The notes: generated by a model from the sequence alone, not told the origin. DNA of 64,000 bases from Flavobacteriaceae bacterium LYZ1037 (GCA_003144015.1 QFWS01000002.1:558001-622000); one strand, 5' to 3'. Positions 34,997 through 45,041 are shown, counted from the first letter of the stretch. Translations and numbers: made by a program.

Positions 34997-35722
34997 ATGG
35001 AAACATTACAAAATAAAGTGGCTTTAATCACTGGAGGCACTAAAGGAATAGGTTATGGAATTGCTCAATCACTAATTAATCAGAGAGTTAATGTTGCAAT
35101 AACTAGTAGAAGCTTGGATGCTGCAGAAGAGGCTGCTAAACAATTAAATCTATATTCTAAAACATCTGCTAAAGCAGTGGGTTTGGAAGCCGATGTTCGT
35201 AGTTTAGAGAGTCAGAAACAAGCTGTAAAACAGGTTAAATATCAGTTTGGGAAATTAGACATAGTAATTGCTAATGCAGGTTTAGGTCATTTTGGAAGTA
35301 TTGAAGACTTAACTAAAGAGCAATGGGATGAAACAATTGACACCAATTTAACTGGTGTTTTTAATTCTATAAAAGCTAGTATAGATGCGTTAAAAGAAAC
35401 CAAAGGTTACTATATCACTATTTCAAGTTTAGCAGGCACTAACTTCTTTGCTGGTGGTTCAGCTTATAACGCCAGTAAATTTGGTGTTACTGGATTTACT
35501 CAAGCAGTTATGTTAGATTTAAGACAATATGGAGTCAAAGTTAGTACCATTATGCCTGGTTCGGTTTCTACATATTTTAATGGCAATGAACCCGATGAAA
35601 GCGATGCTTGGAAAATTCAAATTGAAGATATTGGAGAACTGGTAGTCGATTTATTAAAAATGAATCCAAGAACCCTACCAAGTAAAATTGAAGTAAGACC
35701 TAGCAAAACATCTAATAAGTAA
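34997..35722 (+). CDS. Short-chain dehydrogenase/reductase
   Basis: The 241-residue protein is a classical SDR: cofactor motif TGGTKGIGYG (13-22), the NAG motif in IANAGLG, and the catalytic Ser, Tyr and Lys in ISSLAG and YNASK. It reduces or oxidises an alcohol/carbonyl group with NAD(P)(H); the arginines near SRS (residue 36) suggest NADPH. The substrate cannot be deduced and there are no pathway neighbours. It sits alone between a lipoprotein gene and an exported DinB gene, each with its own spacing. Confidence 0.88.
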   Translation: METLQNKVALITGGTKGIGYGIAQSLINQRVNVAITSRSLDAAEEAAKQLNLYSKTSAKAVGLEADVRSLESQKQAVKQVKYQFGKLDIVIANAGLGHFGSIEDLTKEQWDETIDTNLTGVFNSIKASIDALKETKGYYITISSLAGTNFFAGGSAYNASKFGVTGFTQAVMLDLRQYGVKVSTIMPGSVSTYFNGNEPDESDAWKIQIEDIGELVVDLLKMNPRTLPSKIEVRPSKTSNK

Positions 35723-35814
35723 GTTGCAAGTCGTTTAGAGTTAAGTCTCTGTTAAATAGAAACATGTTTTAGTTTGCATTGCGTTAATTTGAAAAACTAA
35801 AACCAACTAAAAAC

Positions 35815-36375
35815 ATGAGAACACTAGGGAGACTACTTGCATTATTTGTAATTTCAATCACAACTCAGGCACAAAACATAATTGGCCCTCAAGAAGGATT
35901 TACACCTAAAATAGGAACCATGGTGTCCATGCTTAACGATTTAAGTAACCGCGTAGAATACACAGTTAAAGATTTGAACACTGAAGAATTAGATTTCTTA
36001 ATGGACGACAATGCCAATAGAATTGGCTCTTTAATCATGCATTTGGCTGCAACCGAAGCTTTTTATCAAGTTTATACATTTGAAAACAGAGAATTTAACA
36101 AATCAGAAGCGAAACAATGGCAAGTAGCCATGAGTCTTGGTGATGAAGCTCGGGAAACATACCAAGGACATGATGTCAATTATTATTTAGATATCTATAA
36201 ATCCGTTAGACAGAAAACTATAAACTTGATGAAAGAGAAGGACGATGCTTGGTTTGCTAGTGTGCCAGAAGGTTATAATATGAATAATCATTGGGCTTGG
36301 TTTCACGTAATGGAACATCAATCAAGTCATTTAGGACAAATCTTATTACTTAAAAAACGACTCCCAAAACAATAA
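35815..36375 (+). CDS. Exported DinB-family metal-binding protein
   Basis: The 186-residue protein has a cleavable signal peptide (about 1-19, ending TQAQ) followed by a DinB/YfiT four-helix bundle. The three likely metal ligands are His76 (LIMHLAAT), His168 and His172 (MEHQSSHLGQ). DinB-superfamily proteins include DNA-damage-inducible proteins and thiol transferases (bacillithiol or mycothiol S-transferases), nearly all cytoplasmic. Here the signal peptide puts it in the periplasm. Function is unknown. Confidence 0.82.
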   Translation: MRTLGRLLALFVISITTQAQNIIGPQEGFTPKIGTMVSMLNDLSNRVEYTVKDLNTEELDFLMDDNANRIGSLIMHLAATEAFYQVYTFENREFNKSEAKQWQVAMSLGDEARETYQGHDVNYYLDIYKSVRQKTINLMKEKDDAWFASVPEGYNMNNHWAWFHVMEHQSSHLGQILLLKKRLPKQ

Positions 36376-36405
36376 ATAAAACGAAGCTTTATAATTTTAC
36401 TTATT

Positions 36406-37797
36406 TTACTTTTTAACTAGCTTCTTATTGGCTATTAGCACTTTGTCTGAATAAAACTTAATTAGGTAAACTCCTGAATTAAACTGACTGATATCAATGG
36501 CTGATGTTTCATTATTAAAAAAATTAGTTGTCATTAGCTTTTTACCATCTAAGCTGAAAATTTCTACAGATAAGTGAGACCCTAAAGAGCTTTTAGAAGT
36601 GAAATTCACAAGGTCTTGCGTAGGGTTTGGAAACATGTTAATGCTAATATTGTTTTGTTCGCTAGTAATTTCAGCAATACCTATTGTTGATGAATTTATA
36701 GTCCAATTTACCATATAAGCATGTATGGTTTCATGATTATCGATTCTTTGTAGGCTTGTATTGTCTGTAACTACAACGGTTAAATTATTATCACCTTCAA
36801 TCAAATCAGATTCCAGAATATTAACAACATCTACATTTGAAGCGACGTTATTAGAGTTTAGAGACCATGAACTTTCTAAAGTGTTTGGAAAGGGTTGAAC
36901 TAGAGATAAACTAAATTCAATAGGAAAACTAGGATCTTGAATAGAACTGTTTTCTGGAAGATAAGAATCGATTGGCGAAACAAGATCGTGAATTTTTTCA
37001 ATGATGCCTTGTGTGCAAACTGAACAAAAATCATTTCCTAAAATACGCATTTTGCAACTTTGATGTGGTCTATACCAATCTTTAGCAACTCCAGATGTTC
37101 CATAAGCATATATGCCAATTCCGTTAGCATTTATCCAGTTGGTCCATTTTACCAAATTAGGATCTGTTTCTTGAGTCATGTTGATGCCTTCCTCTACCCA
37201 AAAGTCTCCAGGATAATATTCATCTTTTAAATCTACTAAAGAATGTCCCATTTCATGAATGGCAATTTCGCTGGAACTTGTATGTGTTGAAGCTATTGGA
37301 AATTCACCACCACTTCCACCATAATAAGGAGAATTAACAAGAATAAGACCTTGATCGTAGAGAGGGAAATTATCTTGTAAAACACTCATAATGGTCGCAG
37401 AATTCTCTGTATATAAGGATCTATGATACCCATAACTGTCGAAACTAGTTCCAAAATAGTTGTCAACGGTTGCTACAGGAACGTTATAACTTGCTTCATC
37501 GGTTGCAGTGCCAGGATGACTAGCTCCACTTTCGTTTGAAGGTACTTTTATTATATATACATTGAAAAAATTGGTGTATTCAGAAAATGGCGATTGGCTA
37601 AACATGTCCGTTACAATGGCATTCGCATCGATTACAAATTGTGGAAATTCACTAGTTTGATAACCATCACTCATAATCACGATATTAATTCTTTTATCAA
37701 TATCTCCAGTAAATTTTATGTTTTCAACTTCAAATACTTGTGAAAATGAAATTTGAAAAGTAATTACAGTAATAATAAAAAGTAATGTGCGTTTCAT
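36406..37797 (-). CDS. Secreted M64-family metallopeptidase with T9SS sorting domain
   Basis: The 463-residue protein has a signal peptide (1-19) and a zinc-metallopeptidase domain with HEMGHSLVDLKDE (His181, Glu182, His185 and acidic residues at 192-193). This matches the M64 (IgA peptidase-like) family. Serine/threonine-rich later segments precede a C-terminal type A T9SS sorting domain with MFPNPTQDLV and GVYLIKFY. It is exported across the outer membrane as an extracellular protease. The gene follows the small lipoprotein gene by 4 bases, so the two form an operon. Confidence 0.88.
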   Translation of the reverse strand: MKRTLLFIITVITFQISFSQVFEVENIKFTGDIDKRINIVIMSDGYQTSEFPQFVIDANAIVTDMFSQSPFSEYTNFFNVYIIKVPSNESGASHPGTATDEASYNVPVATVDNYFGTSFDSYGYHRSLYTENSATIMSVLQDNFPLYDQGLILVNSPYYGGSGGEFPIASTHTSSSEIAIHEMGHSLVDLKDEYYPGDFWVEEGINMTQETDPNLVKWTNWINANGIGIYAYGTSGVAKDWYRPHQSCKMRILGNDFCSVCTQGIIEKIHDLVSPIDSYLPENSSIQDPSFPIEFSLSLVQPFPNTLESSWSLNSNNVASNVDVVNILESDLIEGDNNLTVVVTDNTSLQRIDNHETIHAYMVNWTINSSTIGIAEITSEQNNISINMFPNPTQDLVNFTSKSSLGSHLSVEIFSLDGKKLMTTNFFNNETSAIDISQFNSGVYLIKFYSDKVLIANKKLVKK

Positions 37798-37801
37798 ATA
37801 A

Positions 37802-38269
37802 TTACAATTTGGTTGTGATTATTTTTTTTAATGTTTTGCCTGATGTTTTCTCACTAATTTCTATAAACCTGGTGTTAGCAAAATAAGGAGCTCTAATAAC
37901 AAATTGGGTACTATCCATCTCAAATATTTTTTTCTCTAAATTACCAGAATTATTTACAAACTCCACTAATTTTTTGAGAGGGTTTTTTATATGTACAATT
38001 TGTAATATGTTCTTGTTTTTATCTAAAAAAGAGCATTCTAAATCACCCATAGTTTGGTTCTGATTATTATTCGAAAAACCTTTAATTTTTCCATTTACAA
38101 TTTTTAGTTTTTCGAATATAATTTCTGTTTCCTTTTCTGTGTTTTTTTTAATATTATAAGTTAAGAACACGATTTTTGGTGTTTCTTTTTTATTATTAGT
38201 TAAATCGTTACTACTAGCGCACGAATGTATTAGAAATAAAACAGTTAATAATTTCAATGGATTTTTCAC
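37802..38269 (-). CDS. Small lipoprotein of unknown function
   Basis: The 155-residue protein has a lipoprotein signal peptide with Cys17 in the HSCASS lipobox. The mature part is lysine-rich and beta-strand-like, with no domain that I recognise. It lies 4 bases upstream of the secreted M64 peptidase on the same strand, which suggests shared expression; an accessory role with the peptidase is only inference. Confidence 0.7.
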   Translation of the reverse strand: MKNPLKLLTVLFLIHSCASSNDLTNNKKETPKIVFLTYNIKKNTEKETEIIFEKLKIVNGKIKGFSNNNQNQTMGDLECSFLDKNKNILQIVHIKNPLKKLVEFVNNSGNLEKKIFEMDSTQFVIRAPYFANTRFIEISEKTSGKTLKKIITTKL

Positions 38270-38334
38270 TCAAAACCTAATATAGATTAATGCCGTAAAG
38301 TTAATAATTAAAGTGCGAATGAGATGTATAAATA

Positions 38335-38365
38335 AAAAAAGAGGCTTTTAAGAAGCCTCTTTTTT
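38335..38365 (-). terminator. Terminator after the DoxX-like gene
   Basis: Thirteen-base arms (38335-38347 and 38353-38365) with core GAGGCTT/AAGCCTC enclose a five-base loop; the T run works on either strand. It follows the stop of the DoxX-like gene at 38381. Confidence 0.8.
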
Positions 38366-38380
38366 AAAATATGTATGTAA

Positions 38381-38752
38381 TTAATGAAGCAAATCTTTAT
38401 ATCGATCTCTATAACCATAGATAGCAATGATATTCAGGATTAATAAAACTACAGCTCCTGCAATGTTATCTGGATCTAAAGTAGCATGAAAAAGGACTGC
38501 GTTAATGGAAATACTCATAAGTATTAATGCCATCAAGGCGCCAAATTTATTAAGTAAGAGAGCTATTCCAGCAGTAATCTCTACAATGCCGACTAACATT
38601 AGTGTTTTAGAGCTTGCTAAAGCACCAAAATAGGCTCCTGCATCTCCTGTTGGTGGATCCATTGGAATAAAATTAAAAAACTTATTTAATCCGAAGACTA
38701 AGATAAAAACACCCAAGAGTATTCTTAAAACCATAATGACTTTTGAATTCAT
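38381..38752 (-). CDS. DoxX-like four-helix membrane protein
   Basis: The 123-residue protein has four hydrophobic helices, a FGLNKFFNF segment after helix one and polar loops at the ends, matching the DoxX/DUF417-like family. These are small inner-membrane proteins of uncertain role, in some species tied to quinone or sulphur redox chemistry. It stands between the small lipoprotein gene and the alpha-2-macroglobulin gene on the same strand, with its own terminator, so it seems monocistronic. Confidence 0.78.
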   Translation of the reverse strand: MNSKVIMVLRILLGVFILVFGLNKFFNFIPMDPPTGDAGAYFGALASSKTLMLVGIVEITAGIALLLNKFGALMALILMSISINAVLFHATLDPDNIAGAVVLLILNIIAIYGYRDRYKDLLH

Positions 38753-38844
38753 AATATTTTGATTATTAGTTAGTAATACAATTTAGGAAATAATTATTTC
38801 GCTAATATGAAACTTTTGTCGTATTATAAATTGGTTACTAACAA

Positions 38845-41800
38845 TTAATCGTTATTTACTTGAATTCTAACACCTTCGCTATGACTACTAAATTCTGGTG
38901 CATACATGCTTTGAATGGTGGTAATGCCATTGCTCATGTTTCCAGCATTGCTTACGCGTAAATCGTATTCGAATACGTAAACACCTTTTGGTAGATAATC
39001 GAAAAAGAAATTGGTAGCAGCATCTTTAGTGCTTTCATAATAACCCAAGCCATCTTGCCATTTGTATTGAGACAACACATTAACGGGTTCTAAACCACTT
39101 GCTCTCATGTCTTTCATATGAAGGAATTCCATGTCTCTATCGCTTGTTAGCTCTATACGAATGCGAACCAAATCACCAATTTTTAATTGGGTGTAAGTTG
39201 ATATTTCAGAAAGTTCTTCACCCAAATCTGTGTTGGTTTTTAAGAAGAGTTTTTTCTTAAGAGTTAAAGGGGTTTCACCCGAAGTAATTTTATCTAAATC
39301 TTCAAAATATTGCCAGTATAAACTACCCCAAGCTATGCCTTCGCCTTTTTTGGTTAAGGTCACTTCTGCCATGTCTGGTTTAATTTCAGAACCAGTCCAA
39401 GCCGTTTTATAATAACCGGTTCCAGCCTCTATTTTCACGTCTTCCAGTTTAGAAGGTTCTATGCTATTGCCACCTATAACCACATCAACCATATCTGTTA
39501 CAGATAACCAATCACTTCCTTGAAGCAATAAGGCATAGACAGCTTCGGTGGTTGCTTTTGTGGTTTTCCAACGGTTGGTTTGCTTATTTTTTAGAAGCCA
39601 GATTTTAAGGTTGTCAATAGTTTCTATGTCGTTTTCAATTTCTGAAAAGGTTTCAATCAGCAAGGCTTGTGTTTCAATTGGAGCCTGATACCAATACCAC
39701 GAGCTTGTGTTTGCTTTCCAGTACATGCCTAACTCATCACTTGTAATACTGTTTTCTTTTAAAGACTTTAGGATTTTTACTGCTGTAACATCATCCTCTA
39801 ATCTATGCGATACTAAGGCCATTAAGCCTTTAGAATATAACGAACGGCTTGCCCAATATTTCTGAATTTGTGTTTGGTAATAGGCGATGATTTTTTCAAC
39901 TTCATTCGATTTCTTAATCTCAGGAAAAAAGCTTCGCATGTATAAATAATGCAATTGGGTATAACTTAAATGATCTAAGCTTAAATCTGCCTTGGCGTTG
40001 TATTTGGTGATGTCTTTGTATTCTTCAATAAATTCTTTGTCTAGATAAGACATAGCTCTTTTAATCATAGTTTCTTCGCTATCACTCTGATTGACATCTA
40101 GCTTATCTAAATGACCAAAACCAGTAATGATATGTTGTGTGATATACCTATTTGATCTGCCACCTTGAAACCAGGCCCAAGCTCCATTACCCATTTGGTT
40201 TTGTTCCAACTTGCGAATATTAGCTTCCAATTCGCTGGTCATTTTATTTAAATCGAACAGCAAAGCAATCCGTTTCTTTTGTTCGCTTTCACTCTCAGCA
40301 TCTCGTAACCAAGGCGTTTCTTCAATCAATATCGATTTTAGTTCTTGGTTCTTTTCTAAATTAGAAAGTAAGGCATCTGTGTTTTTCCAATGATTAAAGA
40401 CTTCTTGAATTCTAGGATTCGAATTGACAATATGGCTTGCCAAGGAATTTGCATAATATCTACTAAATATTTGTTCATTACACTCATAAGGATATTCCAT
40501 TAAATAAGGTAATGCTTGCACAGCATACCAAGCAGGATTCGAGGTCATCTCTAACGTCAGCTTATGATGTTTTAAGGTGGTTGAGGTATTTGTCTTTAGT
40601 TTATCTAAAGTGAAGGTTCTAGATTCGTTCGAACGGATCCACATAGGAAGCGTTTCAGTAACCAACATTCTATTAGAAAGTACAGGAAGGGCATTTTGCT
40701 CGCCATCGCTAAAATCGCCAGCTTTGGCAATTATTTTATATTGAACAGCATCTACATCATCTGGAATAGACAAGCTCCAAGATACTTCTGTATTCCCTTT
40801 TTCATCTACAGTAAAAGCCTTTGTATTTTGAGTATTGTTTAAATCAGCATCAATGGCTTTGCCATTGGTTGCATTAAAAAGTTGCAAAATGGCTTGTCCT
40901 GACAATTCTTTTTTAGTCAAGTTTGCAATTTTAGTGCTGATGGTTATTTGGTCTCCTTGACGTAAAAAACGTGGTGCATTTGGAAGCACCATCAGTTCTT
41001 TTTGAGTCACTGTTTCTAAACTGGTTGTTGCAGACTCCAACGTTTTGGTATGTGCTACTAATTGCAGTTTCCATTTTGTTAAAGCTTCTGGTGTTGTGAA
41101 GCTAAAACTCACGTTGCCTTTGTTGTCTGTTTGTAATTGTGGAAAGAAAAAAGCCGTTTCCTGAAGGTTTTTACGAATTTTTACTTGTGTGAAGTCTTCT
41201 TTTGTTGTGTTAGTTGGGTTTTCAATGAGTTTTTCTTTACTTAAATCATCCATTTCTGAATTGCCATTTAAGCTAGAAGCTCCTCTAATTATAATATTTG
41301 AAGAAGCTCCAGGAGCAGCACTGTCTTCTGTAATTTGAACACCCGCTACCTTACCAGATAATGCTTTTACAACAACTGATTCTTCCAATTCTACGCTATC
41401 ATAGAATACTTCATATTGATTATTATATCCAAGATGGAACCCAAACCAATCTAATTGGTCGTAGTTATTCTGAGGATAATAAGCATGATATCTTTGCATG
41501 TTTTGAACTCTAAACCCTTCAGTAGAAAAACTAATTCTGGCATTTCTATAGCTATTAGAATAATAAGTAGGAAGATTTATTGGATTAAAACTCCAGTTGT
41601 GAGGTTTAAATTGGTCTAAAGACATGTCGTACATACTAGCTAATATTTCGGCAGATACCTGTTCGCCTTTTGGGCCTTTAATTTTAAAACTCCAAGTCTC
41701 ATCTTGTCCTGGCTGAAGCTTATCTCTAAACGAGGTAGTTTCAATCTCTAAATCGGTTTTAGGATAAGGCACAGAAATAGATCTGGTGCCAGATTCAAAA

Positions 41801-44800
41801 CTATTGGCATAAGCCAAACTATAATGCACGGCAAAACCACCTAAATCTGCTTTATTAACAGGAATGCTTAATGTTTTCTTGCTATTATTTAGTTGAATGA
41901 TATAGGTATTTACAGTTTGTTTGTTCTTTTCAATTTCAACTGTTACTGATATGTTTTCGGCAGCCGAAGCCAACGTTAGTAGAACAGTTTCGTTTATTTT
42001 GTACGTTACTTTATCGGTCGATAGGCTAAAAAGCTGCTTGTCAGCAAGTGTGTTATCGGTGTTACTAAATAACGTGGTTCTGACTTCGTCTTTCACCTCT
42101 TGTCCAAATTTGTCTTTGCTTTCCAAGATAACAACATACTGTCCCGAGAGCCATTTCTTTATGTTTCCTAACTCTAATGTTTTAGACTTTTCGGTATTGA
42201 AAGACTTTTCAAAAACAAGGTCTCCTTTTTTCCAGTTATTAGGATTGTCTTCACCTTTATAGGCTTCAAAAGGGAACTTGGTTTTAAACTCTTTCTCAGA
42301 AAGTACTTGATAATCTGGAGCCTTCCAAGGTCTTGGTCGCAATACAAAATCGGGTGCTTGAAGCTTGTAGATTTTTACGGTTCCTTGAGCAGGAACAAAT
42401 TCGCCATTCAGGTTTTTTGTTTCAATGTTAAGGAGGTGTTCTTTATTTGTCTTATCTAAAGTTACATCTACTGAAACCGTTGCAAGCAAAGCATGATAGC
42501 CAACATGAACAGTGGTTGTAGCAGAACGTGTTTCCCCATTTAAATCGGTTACATCTGCTGTCACCTCATAATTAAAAATAGGAAGATTATCTTTATTAAC
42601 ACTTGTATCTGGAAGGGCTTTAAACGTGATTTCAAACTCGCCTTTCTCGTTAGTGGTAGCTTCACCATGAGTTATTTCTTGCGACTCGCTAGAATAGGAA
42701 GGTCTGTACCAATAATACCAACGTGGATATTGCACTTGTCTATGTACGCGATAAACTACTTTAGCATTGGTAATATTACTTCCAGCATAAGCCAGAGCAT
42801 GTCCTTTGATGGTCACAGAATCGTTTACTTTGTAACTGTCTGTAACAGGTTTAAATTGGGCTTCAAACTTGGGGCGTTTGTATTCTTCAACTGAAAAATA
42901 ATACTCAATATCAACATCATTAGCAGCACCATAAAAATTAATACTATACTCTCCGTTTAATCCTGAATTGGGTAGCATAAATTCTCCAGAAACAGAACCA
43001 AATTCATTTGTTGTTAATTCTAGTTCTGTAACTTCATTGTAGTTTGTGTCATAAACTTCAATATGAAATAATTCGTTTGCAATTATTTCTGATTTACCAT
43101 TTTTAGTTTTTACAGCTACCCCTTTAAAATAGACAACTTGTCCAGGTCTGTATATGCTTCGGTCTGTAAATAAAAAGGCGTTATAATCCTCTGTATCGTC
43201 TTCCCAGTCGTATTTTCTATTGAGATAATAATCTCCAAAAAAGGCTTTTTCGTCTGAACAAGTTGCTTCTATGCGAACATTGGACCATGTGTTAGACCCT
43301 TTAATCAAAGCAATTTCTCCAGAAGCATTTGTTGAATACGTTTTACTACTTTGATTATCTTTATAATTTTTACGATACGTGATGTTAACTTGAAGATTGC
43401 TTAATGGTTTTCCGTTGTTTCTATCAATAAACTGATAGATTTGTTTGTCTTGTTCTGTTTTTTCAACAACAGCAATGTTGGTCACCTGAAAGGTGTTGTA
43501 TGCAAAGATGTTTTCTTTGTTATGGGTTTTTGCAACAATTAAATATCTGCCATTATCAAGCTTTGGCAATAAGAGCTCGGTACAGTGTTGTTGAAAATCT
43601 AATTCGTTTTTTAGAGTGCTTTTCCAAGAGGTCTCTGCTTTTAGCTTGTTAATATAATCAAGCTTATCAACTAGATTATGGATTTTGTCGATGGCTTCAA
43701 ACTGTTTTTCAAATATCTTATAAGCACTAAAATCTAGCTGCTCTAAATTTTTATACCTCACTAATATTTTAGCATCTTGCTGAATTGGTAAATAGTTTTC
43801 AGCCTGTATATTTAAGGACTCTTGATGTATTTTTTTTAAAAGAATCTGTGCCTTCACAGCTGCATGACTCTTAGGAAATTTGATGATAATACTCTGACAT
43901 AGTTGTTCGGCATCTTTTATTTTCCAGCGATTGGTTTCATTGGTTATTGGCTGATAATCTTGCCCTTGTTTATAGTAAATATTGGCAATCTCAAAAGTAT
44001 ATAAACCAGAAGCTTCATGTGTTTTTATACGTTCTGCTTCTGTGGCATATGCTTGAATTAATAAGTTGTCTTTATTTTTAAAGGTGGCATGTTCTTTTAC
44101 AAAGTTGTATCGTAAAATATTAACGTCTGCCAACGCATCAGGTTTGTTGTCTTTTAGATGAAACCGAATTAAATCTTGATATACTTTTAAAGCTTGTAAT
44201 TCTAACGACGTGGAATCTTTTGAAGTGATGTTTAAATTTGAAAAAGTTTTGGAATCGCTTAAATAAGCGTCATCATCAATTTCAAATTTATAAGCCGGTT
44301 TGGTAATGCTATTTTCAGAGGTTTGATAAAAACCAAGTGCATTATGTGCTAGCAAATCAAATAACGTTGGTCTGAATATTTTAGAATCTTTTTGTTCAAG
44401 CAGAATGCTGGAGTAGGTCTTTAAATTTTCTTGCTGAAGAAGTTCAGCATTTTTTAAAGAATTGGTATAATGCAGTTGAATCTCAGTAAAAAGGGTTTCC
44501 AAATCCCAGGTTCTAAAATCAGTAGCAACAGTTTTATCAGCTACTTTGGTTCTATTGTAAAATTTGTATCTGTTCTGCTGAAAATATTGCCAATAGATAG
44601 TAGCCAGCATATTTTCTAACACATTCTTTATGGGAGCTTCGTTCTTAGAAATAGCAGTTTTAAAATCTGTTACAACCTTTAGTTGCGCCTCTTCTTCAAG
44701 AATTAAGGCAAACTTACTTTTAAAAAGCAAGGTCTTTATTTGTTGAGGTTTGTTTTTGTCTTTGATGGCTTGAACGGAAATTTGTTCAACAATCTTTAAA

Positions 44801-44928
44801 GCAGATTTTGGTAAATCGTCTCTTTCAAAAGCTTCTACTTGTTTCCATAGCTTTTCATAATCATTGTTTTGAGCTTCAGAAAAATTTGAGAATAGTAAAA
44901 CCATTAATATTGTAACGTAGTATTTCAT
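38845..44928 (-). CDS. Alpha-2-macroglobulin family protein with an embedded SusC plug-like segment
   Basis: The 2027-residue exported protein has a signal peptide (1-19), a long helical N-terminal region (about 25-370), macroglobulin domains including the MG2-type YRPGQVVYFKG near 593, the A2M domain starting RKNLQETAFFFPQL near 1260, and an alpha-helical thioester-type domain with CNEQ at 1483-1486 (canonical CGEQ; Cys and Gln are kept). Such proteins trap proteases, probably in the periplasm here as no lipobox is seen. Residues of about 1183-1225 match the plug of SusC-like receptors: ALSGKVAGVQIT and IIIRGASSLNGNS. It is not paired with a penicillin-binding protein 1C gene, the usual partner in proteobacteria. 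Confidence 0.9.
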   Translation of the reverse strand: MKYYVTILMVLLFSNFSEAQNNDYEKLWKQVEAFERDDLPKSALKIVEQISVQAIKDKNKPQQIKTLLFKSKFALILEEEAQLKVVTDFKTAISKNEAPIKNVLENMLATIYWQYFQQNRYKFYNRTKVADKTVATDFRTWDLETLFTEIQLHYTNSLKNAELLQQENLKTYSSILLEQKDSKIFRPTLFDLLAHNALGFYQTSENSITKPAYKFEIDDDAYLSDSKTFSNLNITSKDSTSLELQALKVYQDLIRFHLKDNKPDALADVNILRYNFVKEHATFKNKDNLLIQAYATEAERIKTHEASGLYTFEIANIYYKQGQDYQPITNETNRWKIKDAEQLCQSIIIKFPKSHAAVKAQILLKKIHQESLNIQAENYLPIQQDAKILVRYKNLEQLDFSAYKIFEKQFEAIDKIHNLVDKLDYINKLKAETSWKSTLKNELDFQQHCTELLLPKLDNGRYLIVAKTHNKENIFAYNTFQVTNIAVVEKTEQDKQIYQFIDRNNGKPLSNLQVNITYRKNYKDNQSSKTYSTNASGEIALIKGSNTWSNVRIEATCSDEKAFFGDYYLNRKYDWEDDTEDYNAFLFTDRSIYRPGQVVYFKGVAVKTKNGKSEIIANELFHIEVYDTNYNEVTELELTTNEFGSVSGEFMLPNSGLNGEYSINFYGAANDVDIEYYFSVEEYKRPKFEAQFKPVTDSYKVNDSVTIKGHALAYAGSNITNAKVVYRVHRQVQYPRWYYWYRPSYSSESQEITHGEATTNEKGEFEITFKALPDTSVNKDNLPIFNYEVTADVTDLNGETRSATTTVHVGYHALLATVSVDVTLDKTNKEHLLNIETKNLNGEFVPAQGTVKIYKLQAPDFVLRPRPWKAPDYQVLSEKEFKTKFPFEAYKGEDNPNNWKKGDLVFEKSFNTEKSKTLELGNIKKWLSGQYVVILESKDKFGQEVKDEVRTTLFSNTDNTLADKQLFSLSTDKVTYKINETVLLTLASAAENISVTVEIEKNKQTVNTYIIQLNNSKKTLSIPVNKADLGGFAVHYSLAYANSFESGTRSISVPYPKTDLEIETTSFRDKLQPGQDETWSFKIKGPKGEQVSAEILASMYDMSLDQFKPHNWSFNPINLPTYYSNSYRNARISFSTEGFRVQNMQRYHAYYPQNNYDQLDWFGFHLGYNNQYEVFYDSVELEESVVVKALSGKVAGVQITEDSAAPGASSNIIIRGASSLNGNSEMDDLSKEKLIENPTNTTKEDFTQVKIRKNLQETAFFFPQLQTDNKGNVSFSFTTPEALTKWKLQLVAHTKTLESATTSLETVTQKELMVLPNAPRFLRQGDQITISTKIANLTKKELSGQAILQLFNATNGKAIDADLNNTQNTKAFTVDEKGNTEVSWSLSIPDDVDAVQYKIIAKAGDFSDGEQNALPVLSNRMLVTETLPMWIRSNESRTFTLDKLKTNTSTTLKHHKLTLEMTSNPAWYAVQALPYLMEYPYECNEQIFSRYYANSLASHIVNSNPRIQEVFNHWKNTDALLSNLEKNQELKSILIEETPWLRDAESESEQKKRIALLFDLNKMTSELEANIRKLEQNQMGNGAWAWFQGGRSNRYITQHIITGFGHLDKLDVNQSDSEETMIKRAMSYLDKEFIEEYKDITKYNAKADLSLDHLSYTQLHYLYMRSFFPEIKKSNEVEKIIAYYQTQIQKYWASRSLYSKGLMALVSHRLEDDVTAVKILKSLKENSITSDELGMYWKANTSSWYWYQAPIETQALLIETFSEIENDIETIDNLKIWLLKNKQTNRWKTTKATTEAVYALLLQGSDWLSVTDMVDVVIGGNSIEPSKLEDVKIEAGTGYYKTAWTGSEIKPDMAEVTLTKKGEGIAWGSLYWQYFEDLDKITSGETPLTLKKKLFLKTNTDLGEELSEISTYTQLKIGDLVRIRIELTSDRDMEFLHMKDMRASGLEPVNVLSQYKWQDGLGYYESTKDAATNFFFDYLPKGVYVFEYDLRVSNAGNMSNGITTIQSMYAPEFSSHSEGVRIQVNND
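41256..41382 (-). other. SusC plug-like segment inside the alpha-2-macroglobulin
   Basis: Residues 1189-1224 align without gaps to residues 142-177 of the SusC protein at 59499-62681 with 23 identities in 36 positions (hand count). The shared signature is ALSGKVAGV, then GAS, IRG and GNS. It lies between a macroglobulin domain and the A2M domain, where animal homologues hold the bait region. No barrel or TonB box follows. Confidence 0.7.
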
Positions 44929-45041
44929 TTGTAAGATTTTGTGTCAGTAGCAAATCAAAATGTGTTCCAAAAAAAAACACAGCTATAATATTTGTACTTG
45001 CTAGTGTGAAAATAGACATTTTTTAAGTGATTAAGAAAGGT

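Noticed and set aside
41256-41382. The SusC-like segment in the macroglobulin as an assembly artefact
   Set aside because: The frame runs through without a break, the flanking sequence matches macroglobulin domains on both sides, and the DNA differs from the SusC gene at several positions, so a simple misassembly is unlikely.
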